Made by a program: the position numbers and the translations under genes. Shown in pieces: positions 54,144 through 63,779 of a stretch of DNA of 64,000 nt. Source of the DNA: Scrofimicrobium canadense (GTDB lineage Bacteria > Actinomycetota > Actinomycetes > Actinomycetales > Actinomycetaceae); the NCBI RefSeq assembly GCF_009696615.1, contig NZ_VULO01000013.1:1-64000 (forward strand). Reading direction: 5' to 3'. The notes under the pieces are model-generated. The model was not told the origin of the DNA, made no database searches, and worked only from the letters and a program-made list of their open reading frames with translations. Positions within the stretch are counted from its first letter, which is position 1, and each line of letters opens with the position of its first letter.

Positions 54144-55219
54144 GTGAGGGCATTACGGAAGATAGGACCCCAACCGGGTCTTGAACTAATAGAGATTGAC
54201 GAACCCAGGTTGGATGGGGAGAAGTAAAGATTAGGGTGCTGGCAACGGGTCTGTGTGGAACCGACTTGCATCTCTATGCCTGGGATGGAGGTGCGCCTGG
54301 TGATATGGAATTTCCTCAAACTTTGGGCCACGAGTTTTATGGCCAGATTGTGGATATTGGCCCAGGCATCGATGCAAATGGAGGTCCCTATGATCTTTCT
54401 GTAGGTCAATATGTGAGCGTGGAGGGGCATATAGTCTGCGGCAGGTGCAGAAACTGCAGGGCTGGTCGCAAGCACATGTGCGTCCAGGCTAAAGGAATCG
54501 GAGTTAACCGTGATGGGGCATTTGCCGACTATGTGGTGGTGCCTGCTGTGAATGTGTGGGTTCAGCCCGATGCCATCGATGCAGAACTGGACGCACTCTT
54601 CGACCCCTTCGGCAACGCGGTACATACGTGTCAGCAGGTGGATCTGACGGGTCAAGATGTTTTGGTGACAGGTGCGGGTCCTATCGGAGTTATGTGTGTG
54701 GCACTAGCTAGGCATGCCGGGGCGCGACATATGGTTGCTACCGATATGAATGGAGAGCGATTGAAACTCGCTATGAAAGCCGGTGCGGACTGAGCCATCC
54801 TGCCACAAAAAGAACTTCTTGCAGAGGCAATGTCGGACCTGAATATTCGCGAAGGTTTCGATGTCGGACTTGAATTATCAGGTGCACCCCAAGCATTGCA
54901 AATGCTCATTGATGTTTGTAACCACGGGGCCACACTTTCCCTACTGGGATTGCCGAGTATTTCATTTCCTGTCGACTGGAGCCAAGTGATCACACGGATG
55001 CTCACGATCAAAGGAGTCTATGGTCGCCAAATGTTTGATACATGGTATTTGGCGACATTTATGACTGAGACGTCACCACAGTTGCGAGAAACACTGCGTA
55101 GTGTCATTACGCACCGCTTCTTGCCAGATCAATGGGAAGAAGCGTTTAGTGTTGCTGCTTCAGGAAATGCGGGGAAAGTAATCATCCGTTGGGATGGGGA
55201 GGAGACAGCTAATGTTTAG
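54144..55219 (+). pseudogene. tdh: L-threonine 3-dehydrogenase, frameshift plus nonsense
   Basis: GTG 54144 after GAGGAGG starts RALRKIGPQPGLELIEIDEP, with RLDGEK then a stop. One base near 54215-54222 restores VKIRVLATGLCGTDLHLYAW, the catalytic zinc site (CGTD, GHEF), the structural zinc cluster CGRCRNCRAGRKHMC, and VLVTGAGPIGVMCVAL for NAD. At 54791-54793 TGA replaces what would be TGG (GAD-stop-AILPQ). The rest runs to TAG at 55217. The next gene is kbl, so the pair is the threonine-to-glycine route. Both lesions are single-base. Confidence 0.9.
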
Positions 55220-56399
55220 CAATCGAGTAGAACTGCGTAAGAGACTCGACGGAATTCGTGAAGCTGGTCTCTATAAGAATGAGCGCCAACTACTCAGTCT
55301 CCAAGGACCTTCAGTACGGACTAAACAGGGGACTGCCCTGAATTTCTGCGCAAATAATTATTTGGGACTCGCTGACGATCCGCGCCTAGTACAAGCTGCG
55401 CACGAGGGGTTAGAACAATGGGGGTACGGGTTATCTTCGGTACGTTTTATCTGTGGCACGCAAGAGCTACATCGCAGACTTGAAGAAGACATTGCGCGAT
55501 ATTTGAGGCGCGACGATGCGATCTTGTTTTCGAGTTGTTTCGATGCCAATGGAGGCATCTTTGAGGCACTTTTCTCCGCAGAAGATACTATTATTTCTGA
55601 CTCACTCAACCATGCGTCCTTGATTGATGGCATACGTCTATGCAAAGCTAAGCGAATGCGGTACTCCAACCGTGACGTGGGGGAACTAGAACAGTGCTTG
55701 CGCGATGCTAAGGAAGCTGATTCACGATTCACGGTGATTGTGACTGACGGAGTCTTTTCTATGGATGGGTATTTTGCACCATTGCCACAGATTTGTGATT
55801 TGGCTGATACCTATGATGCGTTAGTGATGGTTGATGATTCGCATGCAACCGGATTTGTTGGCCCACAGGGACGCGGAACTGCTGCTTTGATGGAGGCGGA
55901 AGATCGCGTCGATATCCTCACAGGTACCTTGGGTAAAGCAATAGGTGGAGCTTCTGGGGGATACGTAGCGGCGCATCAAGAGATCGTCGATATGCTTCGC
56001 CAAGTCGCCAGACCCTATTTGTTTTCCAATACGCTAGCTCCAGCCTTGGTGGCTGGGAGTATTGAAGCGTTGCGAATCGCCCGCGAAGCTGATGAAGAAC
56101 GCGAACACCTACGGAAAATGACTGAGCGATTTCGAAATAGTATGAAGGATGCAGGATTCGAAGTACTTCCTGGAACTCACCCTATTACTGCTGTGATGTT
56201 TTCAGGTGAGAACGGTGCACAAGAAGCTACCACCATTGCACGCGAGATGCTCGGTTTGGGAGTGTATGTCACAGCATTCACCTATCCGGTTGTGCCTCGC
56301 GGAAAAGCGCGGATACGCGTGCAGGTTTCTGCGGCGCATTCGGCCGATGACGTTGACACGTGCGTAGAAGCTTTCACCGTGGCGCGGGAAAGAATCTAG
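55212..56399 (+). CDS. kbl: Glycine C-acetyltransferase (2-amino-3-ketobutyrate CoA ligase)
   Basis: A 395-residue PLP enzyme of the alpha-oxoamine synthase family. FCANNYLGLADDPRLVQAA, SVRFICGTQELHRRLE, ILFSSCFDANGGIFEAL, and the PLP lysine in LTGTLGKAIGGASGGYV. It splits 2-amino-3-ketobutyrate, the product of Tdh, into glycine and acetyl-CoA. ATG 55212 lies inside the end of tdh, showing coupling. It is intact although tdh is not. Confidence 0.94.
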   Translation: MFSNRVELRKRLDGIREAGLYKNERQLLSLQGPSVRTKQGTALNFCANNYLGLADDPRLVQAAHEGLEQWGYGLSSVRFICGTQELHRRLEEDIARYLRRDDAILFSSCFDANGGIFEALFSAEDTIISDSLNHASLIDGIRLCKAKRMRYSNRDVGELEQCLRDAKEADSRFTVIVTDGVFSMDGYFAPLPQICDLADTYDALVMVDDSHATGFVGPQGRGTAALMEAEDRVDILTGTLGKAIGGASGGYVAAHQEIVDMLRQVARPYLFSNTLAPALVAGSIEALRIAREADEEREHLRKMTERFRNSMKDAGFEVLPGTHPITAVMFSGENGAQEATTIAREMLGLGVYVTAFTYPVVPRGKARIRVQVSAAHSADDVDTCVEAFTVARERI

Positions 56400-56583
56400 G
56401 TAGACAGTTATTGGTGAAGGGTAGGGAAACAATAGCTGAAGTTTCGACAGGATAACGCACCTGAACAGCATATCGTTGGTATGTTAGGAGAGGTGCCTCT
56501 CAGGGAATCCACCGTGATTTCTCGCGAAACACAAGACTGAAGAAAACCAGCTAGCCCAGTGGGAACCTCTACAGGTGAAATAC

Positions 56584-58932
56584 ATGAGACTGGTTCCACG
56601 CTGGTCGTCAATCGCGACGATCGCGTCAGCATCCGCACTATCACTTGGGGCATTGAGCACAGCAGCTTTTGCCGCCACAGCCTACGAGAATGAAATAGAA
56701 GACCCAACAGAGACTTCAAGCCAATCTGGGGAGTCGTCCCCTATGTCGGGCGATGTACCAGCCGTCGATGAAATCAGCCAACAGTCCGGTGTTGTGCCCC
56801 AGAGTCATGTGGTAGATCCCAAGCAGAAAATTGCGCCGGCGGACATTGTCGAACTCAACTTGTTGAACGTCAACGACTTTCACGGACGAATTGATGGTGA
56901 GCTATCAGATGATAATACCTCACTAATCAAGAGCTCAACTGTAGATTTTGCGTGGACCATTGAGCAATTGCGCGCCGAATACGGGGCGTCCAATACTGCA
57001 TTTTTGTCGGCCGGTGACAATGTTGGTGCGTCGCTTTTCGCATCGTCCATAGATAAAGATGTCCCCACCATTAAACTACTCAACATACTAGGACTGCAGG
57101 CCAGTGCCATCGGAAACCATGAGTTTGACGGTGGCTGGGAAGACGTGCGGCGAATCCAAAATCTCATGGACGCACCCATTCTTGGGGCAAATGTGTACGA
57201 GGCGGGAAGTGATGTTCCTGCTCTTCCAGAATACACGGTGCTAGACGTTGCAGGTTTGCGTGTAGGCGTCATCGGTGCCGTCACCCAGGAAACACCATCA
57301 CTGGTCAACCCAGCCATGATTGCGGGACTTGAGTTCCGCGATCTGGTCGATGCCGTCAATCGGGTTGCTCAGCAGCTAGAAGCGGATGATCGTGCCGACA
57401 TCATTGTTGCTGAGTACCACGATGGCGCTGCGGAAGGCAGTAGCGAGTCAAATCCTGAAGCGCAGGTAGCAGCATCGGAAACCTTCGCGCGAATCGTCAA
57501 CGATACTTCGTCCAATGTCGACGTAATCTTCACAGGCCACACCCATAAGGAATACGCATGGGCAGTCCCAGTACCTGGAAGTACCGATGCAATGCGACCG
57601 ATTGTCCAAACGGGCTCATATGGTGAATACATCGGCCAGGTGGTTCTGTCTGTCAACGCGCAGACTCACGAGGTTGAGGCATTTGACGCACGGAACGTGT
57701 CTGTAGCAGCAATGGTGGGGGAGACCCCTATGGCTACGTTGCGGGAAAACTCGGTGGTTGAACAGGCTTACCAAGTTATTCTTGCCGCCCTTGTCAAAGC
57801 TGATGATGAAGGAAATCGCCCCACCGGTCTCTTAGGTGCCCCCATTACAAGGGGCTACCCAGAAGGCGGATATTGGCTTCCATTTGAAGAATCTGGTGAT
57901 AGCAGGGCAGAAGCATCCGCCTTGGGAACACTGGTTGCTGATTCCCTGCGGGACTCACTCAATGGTCTTGAATCTGCTCCCGATTTGGGCGTGGTAAACC
58001 CGGGTGGCTTACGCACAGATCTTGTACCGAATGACGACGGTGTAATCACAGTGGCTCAAGCACGTGCGGTCTTACCGTTCAATAACGAGCTCTCTATCGC
58101 TTCGCTGACCGGTGAACAACTCATCACCATGCTGGAACAACAATGGCAGAGGAACGCAGATGGAAGCCTTCCTAGCCGCCCATATTTGCAGTTGGGTCTT
58201 TCTGACAACGTTTCATACACCTATTCAGAAATCGTTGATCCCGGATATGACGACGGTCGCACGGTCGGTGTCATCAACTCATTGACCATCAACGGACATC
58301 CTGTTGATCCCGAGCAGACCTACAGGGTGGGAACATTTGCATTCCTTGCAGCTGGAGGCGACAATTTCCGGGTATTCAATGAAGCTTCATCAGTCCTCAA
58401 CACGGGGTTCTTGGATTGGGAAAGTTGGTTGGCCTACCTAGCTTCCACTTCGAAGACCTCGCCGATTGAGCCAGATTTCGCCCGGCAAGGAGTAGAAACC
58501 GAAGGGCTGACCGACACGGTATGGACGGCAGGAGAGACCCGTACGGTGACGTTTTCACGAATGAACATATTCTCTTATGGCGCTCCTGAGAATACTGAAG
58601 CCGTACTAAACCTTGGGGATACTGAAATTGCTACTGCTCCTGTGGTTGAGGGGAGCGTAAGTTTCGAGTTTAAAGTTCCTGATGATTTAGAGGGTGAAGT
58701 CGAACTCTGGGCAGAAGTTAATCCCTCTGGAACGAGGGTGTCTGTGCCAGTCAATGTGGTGACTCCAGCAACTGAACCCGCAATTACCGTTACGGCAGCA
58801 AAGGCTGGAAACAAGGAAAAGGGTAAGAACCTTGCTGCAACTGGAGCATCTGTAGCCATGATGCTTGTCCTAGCTGGCGGTGTCGGTGCAGGTGGCTATC
58901 TGTTGGTGCGTCGTTCACACACCATCTCATAG
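56584..58932 (+). CDS. Wall-anchored 5'-nucleotidase / UDP-sugar hydrolase
   Basis: A 782-residue surface enzyme. Signal peptide about 1-32 (cut after AFA-A), metallophosphatase domain with LLNVNDFHGRID, AIGNHEFDGGW and VIFTGHTHKEY, then the 5'-nucleotidase C-domain LGTLVADSLRDSL, GVVNPGGLRTDL. It ends LAATGASVAMM, a hydrophobic helix and RRS, a LAxTG-type sorting signal recognised by class E sortases. It releases nucleosides from extracellular nucleotides and may lower immune-active ATP or AMP. ATG 56584 is preferred to GTG 56575. Confidence 0.93.
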   Translation: MRLVPRWSSIATIASASALSLGALSTAAFAATAYENEIEDPTETSSQSGESSPMSGDVPAVDEISQQSGVVPQSHVVDPKQKIAPADIVELNLLNVNDFHGRIDGELSDDNTSLIKSSTVDFAWTIEQLRAEYGASNTAFLSAGDNVGASLFASSIDKDVPTIKLLNILGLQASAIGNHEFDGGWEDVRRIQNLMDAPILGANVYEAGSDVPALPEYTVLDVAGLRVGVIGAVTQETPSLVNPAMIAGLEFRDLVDAVNRVAQQLEADDRADIIVAEYHDGAAEGSSESNPEAQVAASETFARIVNDTSSNVDVIFTGHTHKEYAWAVPVPGSTDAMRPIVQTGSYGEYIGQVVLSVNAQTHEVEAFDARNVSVAAMVGETPMATLRENSVVEQAYQVILAALVKADDEGNRPTGLLGAPITRGYPEGGYWLPFEESGDSRAEASALGTLVADSLRDSLNGLESAPDLGVVNPGGLRTDLVPNDDGVITVAQARAVLPFNNELSIASLTGEQLITMLEQQWQRNADGSLPSRPYLQLGLSDNVSYTYSEIVDPGYDDGRTVGVINSLTINGHPVDPEQTYRVGTFAFLAAGGDNFRVFNEASSVLNTGFLDWESWLAYLASTSKTSPIEPDFARQGVETEGLTDTVWTAGETRTVTFSRMNIFSYGAPENTEAVLNLGDTEIATAPVVEGSVSFEFKVPDDLEGEVELWAEVNPSGTRVSVPVNVVTPATEPAITVTAAKAGNKEKGKNLAATGASVAMMLVLAGGVGAGGYLLVRRSHTIS

Positions 58933-58948
58933 AACTCACTACGTAAGG

Positions 58949-58980
58949 AGGGAGGTGGACTCGTCGGCCCGCCTCCCTTT
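58949..58980 (+). terminator. Terminator after the 5'-nucleotidase gene
   Basis: GGGAGGTGG pairs with CCCGCCTCCC (small bulge) and is followed by TTTTAT. It also faces the convergent HAD gene ending at 58980. Confidence 0.8.
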
Positions 58981-59795
58981 TATGACGGGTCCAAAAGATT
59001 CTCAAGGTATACTGCCACACCTGCATTGGCGCAGCTGGTAGTTGTGGAGTTAGCTAAGGTCCGTAGCTCAGGGACAGCATTGCTTACTGCAACGCCGTGA
59101 CCTGCCGCCTCCAGAAGTGGAATGTCATTATGTTGGTCACCGAAAGCCAGAGTTTCTTCTTTGCTGGTGTTGGTGTGCTTCTGCAGGGCTCGCACGGCTG
59201 TGCCTTTAGTTATCCCGTAGGGTGTGATGTCAGCCATTCCTTCCGCAGAGAATGTCGCTTCAAACTGGTGTCCATAGTCGGTGCGCACAATATCAATGGC
59301 ATGGCTCAAGGCGTCTAGTGATCCACCAATGGTGATCTTGTTGATGCTGTGATCGGGGCTAAGTATTGGGGGAATAGCTTTGATTTCTGCCTTGTTTACA
59401 GCCTTTTCAAACACCGCAATTCGGCCCTCGGGAGCATTTGTGTAGACGATTCCGTCGGCAAGCATCAGAACCTCGATACCTATGGAATTGAGAACCGGGA
59501 GAAGATTTGCAGTGGCATCGATATCCACGAAATGCTGATCCAGGATGGTCCTGTCCCATGCTTGGATTGTTTTCGCACCATTGAACCCGGAGATATATAG
59601 CCCATCTAGTTCCAGGCCGTCCCTCTTCACAATTGAACGCAGATTTGAGGGGGCCCGCCCAGAAATAATCGCAACAGTGGCACCACGACGGCGAACTTGG
59701 CTAAAGGTCTCGCGTATCGAGGAAGGAATCGCGGTGGTGAGTCCCTCGCTGAGAGTTCCATCAAAATCGGTAGCAATCAGGGAAAAAGGAAACAT
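58980..59795 (-). CDS. Cof-type HAD-IIB phosphatase
   Basis: A 271-residue hydrolase. Nucleophile motif ATDFDGTLSEG (D residues of DxD), the cap between motifs II and III, and motif IV LAFGDQHNDIPLLEAAG. Cof-like enzymes dephosphorylate sugar phosphates, flavin or PLP; substrate unknown. The N-terminus MFPFSLIATDFDG starts directly at the fold. Confidence 0.9.
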   Translation of the reverse strand: MFPFSLIATDFDGTLSEGLTTAIPSSIRETFSQVRRRGATVAIISGRAPSNLRSIVKRDGLELDGLYISGFNGAKTIQAWDRTILDQHFVDIDATANLLPVLNSIGIEVLMLADGIVYTNAPEGRIAVFEKAVNKAEIKAIPPILSPDHSINKITIGGSLDALSHAIDIVRTDYGHQFEATFSAEGMADITPYGITKGTAVRALQKHTNTSKEETLAFGDQHNDIPLLEAAGHGVAVSNAVPELRTLANSTTTSCANAGVAVYLENLLDPS

Positions 59796-59924
59796 CCCCT
59801 CAGTCTATTGGCACCGCTACTGATTGCAGATCCATCTCAACCTGCGTCCAGTGTGACGTGTTTGTCTCGCCGGGCATGCGCATCAAGATAGTACGGGGCA
59901 GAATATGGATAGGGAGGCGATGAT

Positions 59925-60902
59925 ATGTGCACGCGCATTGTGTATCACGGTGTAGAACAGCGGTATTTGACCGCTCGCTCGATGGATTGGAACGATAATC
60001 CTGACGCGCAGTTATGGATATTTCCGCGTGGAATGGAACGCAGTAGCGTCCAGGGTCCCGATGGCTTTACGTGGACATCACGGTTTGGCTCAGTTATCGC
60101 CTCGGCATACGGAATCTGCACTACCGATGGCATGAATGAAGCGGGATTGACAGCCAACGCTCTGTGGCTTGCTGAATCGGAGTATCCGACGCCTACTGAT
60201 ACTCGGCCGCATATGACTTTAGCAATTTGGGCCCAGTACTTTCTCGACAATTTCGGTACAGTAGCCGAAGCCGTTGAGGAGGCGAGAAAAGAACGCTTCA
60301 TCATCACCACGCTTCAGGTACCGGGGCAGGATCGTTTGGCGACGTTGCATTTAGCGCTCTCCGACGGTACTGGGGATTCAGCCATCTTGGAATACCTCGA
60401 AGGCAAACTGACCATTCACCATTCTCGCGACTACAAGGTTATGACGAACTCGCCTCCTTTTGACCAACAACTCGCAATCAACACGTATTGGGATGGGATC
60501 GGCGGTACAGTCATGCTGCCAGGTACAAACCGAGCCGCCGATAGGTATGTGCGGGGCTGTTTTTACGTCGATGCAGTACCCAAATTTGCCGACCAGGTGA
60601 ACGCTGCAGCAGCTACCTTTAGCGTCATACGCAATACGTCCGTTCCATTCGGGATATCGACGCCAGGTCAGCCGAATATTTCATCGACGTGGTGGCGCTC
60701 GGTATGTGATCACAAGGAACGCCGCTACTATTTCGAATCTGTACTGGCGCCAGCGGTCTTATGGATTGACTTCGATACTGTGGACTTTTCTTCAGATCAG
60801 CCGTCGCGCTGTCTACCACTGGGACAGCGTATGACATGGCTGTCAGGAGGTCCAGCACTCGAATCCTTCGAAATCGCAGAGCCCTTTGCCTTTGCACAAT
60901 AG
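59925..60902 (+). CDS. Linear amide C-N hydrolase (choloylglycine hydrolase family)
   Basis: A 325-residue Ntn hydrolase starting M-C-T-R, so cysteine 2 becomes the N-terminal nucleophile after methionine removal. Other family marks are SMDWNDNPDAQLWIFPRG, GMNEAGLTANALWL and VMTNSPPFDQQ. Family members are bile-salt hydrolases, penicillin V acylases and N-acyl-homoserine lactone acylases; no signal peptide is seen, so it is cytoplasmic. The substrate is not decidable here. Confidence 0.9.
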   Translation: MCTRIVYHGVEQRYLTARSMDWNDNPDAQLWIFPRGMERSSVQGPDGFTWTSRFGSVIASAYGICTTDGMNEAGLTANALWLAESEYPTPTDTRPHMTLAIWAQYFLDNFGTVAEAVEEARKERFIITTLQVPGQDRLATLHLALSDGTGDSAILEYLEGKLTIHHSRDYKVMTNSPPFDQQLAINTYWDGIGGTVMLPGTNRAADRYVRGCFYVDAVPKFADQVNAAAATFSVIRNTSVPFGISTPGQPNISSTWWRSVCDHKERRYYFESVLAPAVLWIDFDTVDFSSDQPSRCLPLGQRMTWLSGGPALESFEIAEPFAFAQ

Positions 60903-60911
60903 GACCGTGGA

Positions 60912-60939
60912 AGCCCAGATACGTCGAGCGATCTGGGCT
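60912..60939. terminator. Bidirectional hairpin between convergent genes
   Basis: AGCCCAGAT and ATCTGGGCT form a perfect 9-bp stem with a ten-base loop between the amide hydrolase gene and the convergent dehydrogenase gene. No long T-run. Confidence 0.75.
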
Positions 60940-60948
60940 GTACTCAAC

Positions 60949-61893
60949 TTAGATGCGCGTGACTGTATTACGCAAAGGGCTATCTTCAATGAGTGCGCGG
61001 ATATTATCCTCCAGTAGCTCTTTCACTCCGCGGGGGCGCCCGCCTGCTGCGTGCGGAGTAATCATGACATTGGGCATATCCCACAGGGGAGAATCGACAG
61101 GAAGCGGTTCAGGGTCAGTGACGTCGAGTGCCGCACCGCCAAGAGTTCCTTCCCTCAATGAATCTACCAAGGCATCGTGGTCAACCGTCCGGCCACGCCC
61201 GACATTGATAAGCCACGCATGGTGAGGTAACGCCTCGAGAATGTCGGCGTTCAATGCTTTCACAGTATTTGGAGTGTCAGGCAGAATCATCACCAACACA
61301 TCTGCGGAAGGAAGAATTGAGGGAAGAGACTCAGCAGTTTTTACTGCCACGCCATTTTCAACCCTAGTTGAAGTGGCTATACCGGTGACTTTTGCTCCCA
61401 GGTTGAGGAGATAGTCACCAAGGGTTCTGCCGATACTTCCATATCCCCAGATCACCACATGTGCATTTTTTAAGGTGGTGAAACGGCCAGGATATGGCTC
61501 GGGCAAGTTGCCGCCAAGTTCATCTGCCCAACGGTGTCCGATTTGTGCCCTCACCAAGAGATTGATACTCCTTGCAGCGGCAAGGATTAGTGCCAGTGAG
61601 TGTTCTGCGACCGTTTCATCGTGTAAGCCCCGACCTGAACATATCGCCACATCCGCCCCAAAACCGGCTTTTTCCACCACGTCGGTTCCCGCTGTCAATG
61701 TTTGTACCAAACGAATGTGGGGTAGCTCGGTGGGAAGCTGTGCAATGCGGTCGGCAGGTACATCCCATATAACAATCGCATCGGCATCCCTATGTTCTTG
61801 CGGAATGGGTGCCGTTGGGTTGAAAGTGACTATGTGACAGTTGGTGAAACTGGGAATGTCCGTGACCGTTTGAGGAATGAGAACTTTGACCAT
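60949..61893 (-). CDS. D-2-hydroxyacid dehydrogenase family enzyme
   Basis: A 314-residue NAD(P)-dependent enzyme. VVIWGYGSIGRTLGDYLLNL binds the cofactor, LINVGRGRTVDHDALVDSLREG and MITPHAAGGRP hold the catalytic Arg/Glu/His region. It resembles glyoxylate/hydroxypyruvate reductases of the GhrA or phosphoglycerate type; the substrate is unknown. It diverges from the ABC importer operon across about 170 bases. Confidence 0.88.
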   Translation of the reverse strand: MVKVLIPQTVTDIPSFTNCHIVTFNPTAPIPQEHRDADAIVIWDVPADRIAQLPTELPHIRLVQTLTAGTDVVEKAGFGADVAICSGRGLHDETVAEHSLALILAAARSINLLVRAQIGHRWADELGGNLPEPYPGRFTTLKNAHVVIWGYGSIGRTLGDYLLNLGAKVTGIATSTRVENGVAVKTAESLPSILPSADVLVMILPDTPNTVKALNADILEALPHHAWLINVGRGRTVDHDALVDSLREGTLGGAALDVTDPEPLPVDSPLWDMPNVMITPHAAGGRPRGVKELLEDNIRALIEDSPLRNTVTRI

Positions 61894-62061
61894 GATGAGT
61901 GAATCCTCTCTGAACCGGAATCGTCCGTCTTTTCCAAGAGGGACGCAAATCGCACAGTAAACAGTGTAATGAGTAAAACCCTCCTCGAGTTGAATCCGAT
62001 GCTAGTTTGGGGGAATCACACCATGTCGAAAAGTAGAGCAAAAGGATATAGGCGGATCACT

Positions 62062-62814
62062 ATGGGGCGCGATGCAGACAATGTTCTGGTGCGAGTAGAG
62101 AATGTATCGAAGTATTTTGGTAGCTTTCAAGCACTTGATGACGTAAGCCTTGATGTAAACCGGGGGGAAGTAGTCGTTATCATCGGCCCTTCAGGATCAG
62201 GGAAGTCTACTCTGTGTCGGGCAATAAACCGTCTGGAAACCATAGACTCTGGTGTCATTTCTATTGACGGAGAGCCGTTGCCTGCGGAAGGAAAAGCGCT
62301 GGCTGATCTGCGGGCCGAAGTGGGCATGGTCTTTCAGTCGTTTAACCTTTTTTCCCATAAGACCATCCTCGATAATGTCACTTTGGGACCGATTAAAGTG
62401 AAGAAAATGAAGCCCGCGGAGGCCCAGGAGCTTGCACGCGGGTTACTGGCGAGGGTTGGACTTGCTGACCAAGCAGAGAAGTTTCCAGCTCAACTATCTG
62501 GGGGACAGCAGCAACGTGCAGCCATCGCACGGGCTCTAGCGATGGAACCTAAAGTCATGCTCTTCGATGAGCCGACATCGGCATTGGACCCGGAAATGAT
62601 CACCGAGGTTCTTGATGTGATGGAGAGCCTTGCCCGCGGCGGTATGACAATGATTGTTGTCACTCATGAGATGGGTTTCGCGAAGAAAGCAGCCGATTCA
62701 GTGGCATTCATGGCGGATGGGAAAATTCTTGAGCGACAGAGTCCCGAAGACTTTTTCGCGCACCCACACACTGAGCGTGCACGCGATTTTCTGAACAAGA
62801 TTCTCACTCACTGA
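62062..62814 (+). CDS. Polar amino-acid ABC transporter ATP-binding protein (GlnQ type)
   Basis: A 250-residue ATPase. Walker [21 protein letters not shown], signature [15 protein letters not shown], Walker [16 protein letters not shown] and the switch VVTHEMGF are standard for GlnQ/GltL importers. ATG 62062 (MGRDADN) fits the family start; longer in-frame starts at 62023 and 61969 exist. It begins an operon with the amidotransferase and binding-protein genes. Confidence 0.93.
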   Translation: MGRDADNVLVRVENVSKYFGSFQALDDVSLDVNRGEVVVIIGPSGSGKSTLCRAINRLETIDSGVISIDGEPLPAEGKALADLRAEVGMVFQSFNLFSHKTILDNVTLGPIKVKKMKPAEAQELARGLLARVGLADQAEKFPAQLSGGQQQRAAIARALAMEPKVMLFDEPTSALDPEMITEVLDVMESLARGGMTMIVVTHEMGFAKKAADSVAFMADGKILERQSPEDFFAHPHTERARDFLNKILTH

Positions 62815-62823
62815 GATGGAGGC

Positions 62824-63666
62824 TTGTCCCGCATCTCGGACTTCGACGAGAAAGACTCACGTGCAGAAGCTAAGTTCGAGACCATGGTTGCACAGCGAAT
62901 TTCCAGGCCGACACTACTCGTGTCCGGGGTATCGGAAAACCGCTCGGCAAATCCGCGAGAAACCGAACTCACGAGACGCCTTGTAGGAAGAGTCCTGCAA
63001 GTAGCCAATGACTCATGGAACGTTGTGGTCAGCTGGGCTGAAAAAGACGGAGTTGATGGAGTCTTGGCTCATCTTGACGATGCTGATGCTGTAGTTGTGT
63101 TGGGTGGTCCGGATATAGCACCTGAGCACTACCAGGGAACCTCACCGTATCCTCATGAAGATTCCCACTATCCAGTGAGTGATAATGCCCAGCTGGCACT
63201 AGTGCGCACCTCTATTGAACGTGACATTCCCATTATGGGAATCTGTCGAGGCTTACAGGTTATGAACGTGGCCTTAGGGGGATCCTTGATTCAACACTTA
63301 GACAGTGGTGGGCATATGAATCCTCGCCTCCTAGAGAGTTTTTCTTTTGCCAGGCACGAAGTTACTTTTGATTCCTCTGTGGCACTCGGGGCGGCATTAC
63401 GGGAAGCGTCCGGTTCTGATCGTGCAACCATTCATAGTGCTCACCATCAGGCAATTGGAACCTTGGCGGACTCCCTTGTTGTAGCTGCCCGCAGTGACGA
63501 CGGAATAATTGAGGCCATACAGCACCGCAGCGCTGCGGCTGTTGCTGTTCAATGGCACCCAGAAGACCCTGATGCAGATGACACGATTCTTCGTGCTCTA
63601 TTGGTTTATCTAGGTCAGGGTTGTTGTATGTGTATGTCAAACTCCCGCATGCTTGCAGTTGCCTGA
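62824..63666 (+). CDS. Class I glutamine amidotransferase-like hydrolase (PuuD type)
   Basis: About 280 residues, start TTG 62824 or ATG 62884 (MVAQRISRPTLLV). The nucleophile cysteine is in MGICRGLQVMNVALGG, and H-x-E appears in VQWHPEDPDA. It fits peptidase C26, which includes gamma-glutamyl-GABA hydrolase; this would release the amino acid from a gamma-glutamyl conjugate. Sitting inside an amino-acid ABC operon, it may process the imported substrate. The C-terminus (GQGCCMCMSNSRMLAVA) is odd and may be a shifted end. Confidence 0.8.
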   Translation: MSRISDFDEKDSRAEAKFETMVAQRISRPTLLVSGVSENRSANPRETELTRRLVGRVLQVANDSWNVVVSWAEKDGVDGVLAHLDDADAVVVLGGPDIAPEHYQGTSPYPHEDSHYPVSDNAQLALVRTSIERDIPIMGICRGLQVMNVALGGSLIQHLDSGGHMNPRLLESFSFARHEVTFDSSVALGAALREASGSDRATIHSAHHQAIGTLADSLVVAARSDDGIIEAIQHRSAAAVAVQWHPEDPDADDTILRALLVYLGQGCCMCMSNSRMLAVA

Positions 63667-63779
63667 TCTTCACATATCTGGTTTCCGCATTCGGGGCCAG
63701 ACGTGGAGCACAGTCTATGTTCGGCCTGGGGGAAGCCAACTCGCATTAAACGAATAATCTCTACCCTTAGGAGAAAATC

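Noticed and set aside
54002-54655. 217-residue minus-strand frame opposite tdh.
   Set aside because: It is the shadow of a well-recognised dehydrogenase on the plus strand; its histidine- and serine-rich translation has no family features.
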